The position numbers and the translations under genes were made by a program. The notes under the pieces are model-generated. The model saw only the letters and a program-made list of their open reading frames with translations, made no database searches and was not told the DNA's origin. This document shows, one piece after another, positions 13,727 to 15,993 of a stretch of DNA of 15,993 nt; the first letter of the stretch is position 1; every line of letters begins with the position of its first letter. Source of the DNA: Acidobacteriota bacterium (GTDB taxonomy: Bacteria; Acidobacteriota; UBA6911; RPQK01; JADFOI01); assembly GCA_022545645.1 (NCBI GenBank), contig JACZQQ010000037.1, positions 1 through 15,993 of the forward strand, in the 5' to 3' direction.

Positions 13727-15985
13727 TTAGAGCAAGTTCATCGGGTCAATATCAATGGAAGGCTTTCTTACCATTACTCTTTTCTGGCTCAGCTCTTCCA
13801 TGGCAGATTCGAGCACTTCATGAAGCTCTTTTCGATTGGTGCTCTTGATCAAAATTTGAAAGCGGTAATCGCCCTTGAGTTTTTCAAGAGGTGCCTGGGC
13901 AGGTCCAAGAACCCGCATGCGCCGTTGAGCTGAAAGGCGTGTCCGTTGCCGAAGCAACAGGTCGGCTACTTGCTCTGCCGCCTGCCGGGTCTTCGTCTGG
14001 GGTCGCCCTTGGACCAGGAGGTTGGCCAGGGCTGTGAAGGGGGGATAGCGAAAATTGCGCCGAAAACGAATCTCCTCCTCAAAAAAGAGCCGGTAATTTT
14101 GAGAACGAGCGTGTTTCAGGCTGTAATGATCGGGATAGTAGGTCTGGATGATCACTTCCCCGGGAATTTCTCCTCTTCCTGCTCGGCCCGCAACCTGGGT
14201 GAGAAGTTGAAAGGTTCTTTCCGAAGCACGAAAGTCCGCCATCCGAAGAGCTTGCTCAGCCGTTAAAACTCCCACCAGCGTGACGCGCGGGAAATCGTGT
14301 CCCTTGGCGATCATCTGGGTTCCAATCAGGATATCGGTCTGACCCGACCCGAAAGCCCCCAGAATCCTTTGGAGACTCCCCTTCCTTTGGACCGTGTCTC
14401 GATCCAAACGGGCTATGGCTGCATTCGGAAAGAGGGTTTCCAGGATCTCCTGAACTTTCTCCGTTCCGTGACCGAGGAAGTGAATATACTCGTTGCCGCA
14501 GGCCCGACATCGTTTGGGGACAGACCTCAAATACCCACAATAGTGGCAAAGTAAGCGGTTGGAATCATGGTGATAGGTGAGGCTGAGGCTGCAGTTTTCG
14601 CAGATCTCCGTACTCCCACAGCTTCGACACAGCAGGGCCGACGCGTATCCCCGCCGATTCAGCAAGATCAGGACCTGCTCCTTGCGATCCAACCTTTCGG
14701 CGATGGATTCCTGAAGTTGTTGAGACAGGACAACCGCTTTGCCTCGCTTTTGAAACTCGACCCGCATGTCGACCACGTGTACGGTTGGAAGAGGGCGTTC
14801 CAGAATCCGTGAATTGAGGACCTCGTACTCGGGGGCTCCGCCATGGACGGAGTTATAGAACGTCTCCAACTGAGGAGTTGCACTACCCAGGATCACCAAC
14901 GTTTGTTCGAGTTCTCCCCGTTTGAGGGCCACGTCACGAGCATGATAGCGCGGCAATTCCTCTTGTTTGTAGGAACTGTCGTGCTCTTCATCCACAATGA
15001 TGATTCCTAAATCAGCGAGTGGGGCAAAAACGGCTGAACGGGTTCCCACCACCACACGGGCCTGGCCTTCCCGGATTCTCCGCCATTGATCAAAGCGCTC
15101 TCCTCCCGACAGGGCACTGTGTAAAATGGCCACCTCTTCTCCAAACCAGGCTCGAAAATAACGGGAGATTTGAGGAGTTAACCCGATTTCCGGAACCAGA
15201 ACCAGCGCCGATCTTCCGCGAGCCAGCGTACTGGCGATGGCGTTCAGGTAAATCTCGGTCTTTCCGCTTCCCGTAACACCATGGATCAGCATGCTGTGAA
15301 ATCGGTTCTTGGAGAGGTGCTGGTCAATTTTCTCAAAGATTCGACGCTGATCCGGGTTCAGGTCGTGCTTTTGGACTTCCGGAGAGGTCTCAGAGTGAGC
15401 CCAGGGGGAACGATAGCTCTCAACCTCTTCCATTCGGATGGAACCTTTAGAGACCAGGTTTTGCAGTACCGACGAACTACACCCCACCTCCCGTAAAAAC
15501 GGCTGCACCGCCACCGGAAGAGTCCTTTGACTCAGCAGCTCAACCACTTCCTTCTGCCTTGCCGTCAGCCTGGCCTCAGAAGAGGTCATCTCCACCACAG
15601 CCAAGTGCCGCTTGGTCGGCCAAAACTTCTGCACCGGGTGCTCTTCATCCAGTGCTACCTTCTTCGCCAACAACCCGGGTGGCAACATCACTCGCAGCGC
15701 CTCCCCTGGCGGAGCAAGATAGTAAGAAGCCACCCACAGGCCAAGTTTGAGCAGAGAAGGAGATAAAATAGGTTTCCGGTCCAGAGTCTCGAGAATAGGC
15801 TTGACCGTCCCCTCCCGGGATTCCCGATGCACCTGGGTCACCAAACCGACCAGATGACGGGTACCGAAAGGCACCAAGACACGACACCCGGGGTGAAGCT
15901 CGTCCCCGAGGGAATCCGGGACAGAGTAGGTGAAAGTCTGGAAGAGAGGGAGAGGCACGGCCACATCGGCAAAGAGAGCGCTCAC
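13727..15985 (-). CDS. priA: Primosomal helicase PriA
   Basis: A 3'-5' DNA helicase that restarts stalled replication forks by loading the primosome. The 752 residues are close to E. coli PriA (732). The N-terminal 3'-OH-binding domain begins FADVAVPLPLFQTFTYSVP. Walker A is GVTGSGKT (236-243) and Walker B is VDEEH (331-335, a DEEH form of the DEXH box). Eight zinc-binding cysteines (453, 456, 462, 465, 480, 483, 493, 496) lie between the helicase lobes. IGTQMIAKGHDFP and QVAGRAGR (597-604) mark motifs V and VI. The start is GTG at 15985; only 8 nt remain upstream, so the ribosome site cannot be seen and an earlier start is possible. It heads the priA-JAMM-CDF gene string. Confidence 0.96.
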   Translation of the reverse strand: MSALFADVAVPLPLFQTFTYSVPDSLGDELHPGCRVLVPFGTRHLVGLVTQVHRESREGTVKPILETLDRKPILSPSLLKLGLWVASYYLAPPGEALRVMLPPGLLAKKVALDEEHPVQKFWPTKRHLAVVEMTSSEARLTARQKEVVELLSQRTLPVAVQPFLREVGCSSSVLQNLVSKGSIRMEEVESYRSPWAHSETSPEVQKHDLNPDQRRIFEKIDQHLSKNRFHSMLIHGVTGSGKTEIYLNAIASTLARGRSALVLVPEIGLTPQISRYFRAWFGEEVAILHSALSGGERFDQWRRIREGQARVVVGTRSAVFAPLADLGIIIVDEEHDSSYKQEELPRYHARDVALKRGELEQTLVILGSATPQLETFYNSVHGGAPEYEVLNSRILERPLPTVHVVDMRVEFQKRGKAVVLSQQLQESIAERLDRKEQVLILLNRRGYASALLCRSCGSTEICENCSLSLTYHHDSNRLLCHYCGYLRSVPKRCRACGNEYIHFLGHGTEKVQEILETLFPNAAIARLDRDTVQRKGSLQRILGAFGSGQTDILIGTQMIAKGHDFPRVTLVGVLTAEQALRMADFRASERTFQLLTQVAGRAGRGEIPGEVIIQTYYPDHYSLKHARSQNYRLFFEEEIRFRRNFRYPPFTALANLLVQGRPQTKTRQAAEQVADLLLRQRTRLSAQRRMRVLGPAQAPLEKLKGDYRFQILIKSTNRKELHEVLESAMEELSQKRVMVRKPSIDIDPMNLL

Positions 15986-15993
15986 AAGATCAG

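Overview
The window comes from a Gram-negative (diderm) bacterium with an LPS-type outer membrane. It carries the Tol-Pal envelope module, the complete four-enzyme Kdo branch (kdsB, kdsA, kdsD, kdsC) around pyrG, and housekeeping genes (priA, ssb, htrA). The Pal protein with an added Ig-like domain and the dense heptanucleotide repeats between genes suggest Acidobacteriota or a similar uncultured lineage. That placement is inference, because there is no rRNA gene in the window.

Layout. Positions 1-1905 are on the + strand: the 3' end of tolB, then pal and cpoB. All other genes are on the - strand. Read in their own direction from the right edge they are: priA (15985), a JAMM protease-GTPase-DUF697 fusion, a CDF zinc exporter, a GrdB/PrdB-like reductase homologue, then kdsB, pyrG, kdsA, kdsD, kdsC and a nicotinamidase-like cysteine hydrolase, then htrA and ssb. 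The two blocks converge at 1906-2181, a spacer filled with nested inverted repeats.

How the genes fit together. The kds cluster makes CMP-Kdo for lipopolysaccharide: KdsD makes arabinose-5-phosphate, KdsA makes Kdo-8-phosphate, KdsC dephosphorylates it, and KdsB activates Kdo with CTP supplied by PyrG. tolB-pal-cpoB and htrA serve outer-membrane integrity and envelope stress. priA, the JAMM-GTPase and the CDF gene are tightly packed (7 nt gap, then a TGATG overlap) and look like one operon.

Most unusual content. (1) The 505-residue fusion has an intact JAMM metalloprotease motif, a GTPase core with an unrecognisable G3 motif, and a DUF697-type hydrophobic tail. (2) A composite element of 7-nt repeats occurs in two spacers with the same internal order, and related heptamers occur at other gene junctions, including one that forms the last residues of KdsA. 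(3) A GrdB/PrdB-family protein has neither selenocysteine nor cysteine at the expected active-site motif. (4) A MITE-like element with 25-nt terminal inverted repeats has an end that supplies the stop codon of the CDF gene. (5) Palindromes or hairpins touch or contain several stop codons.
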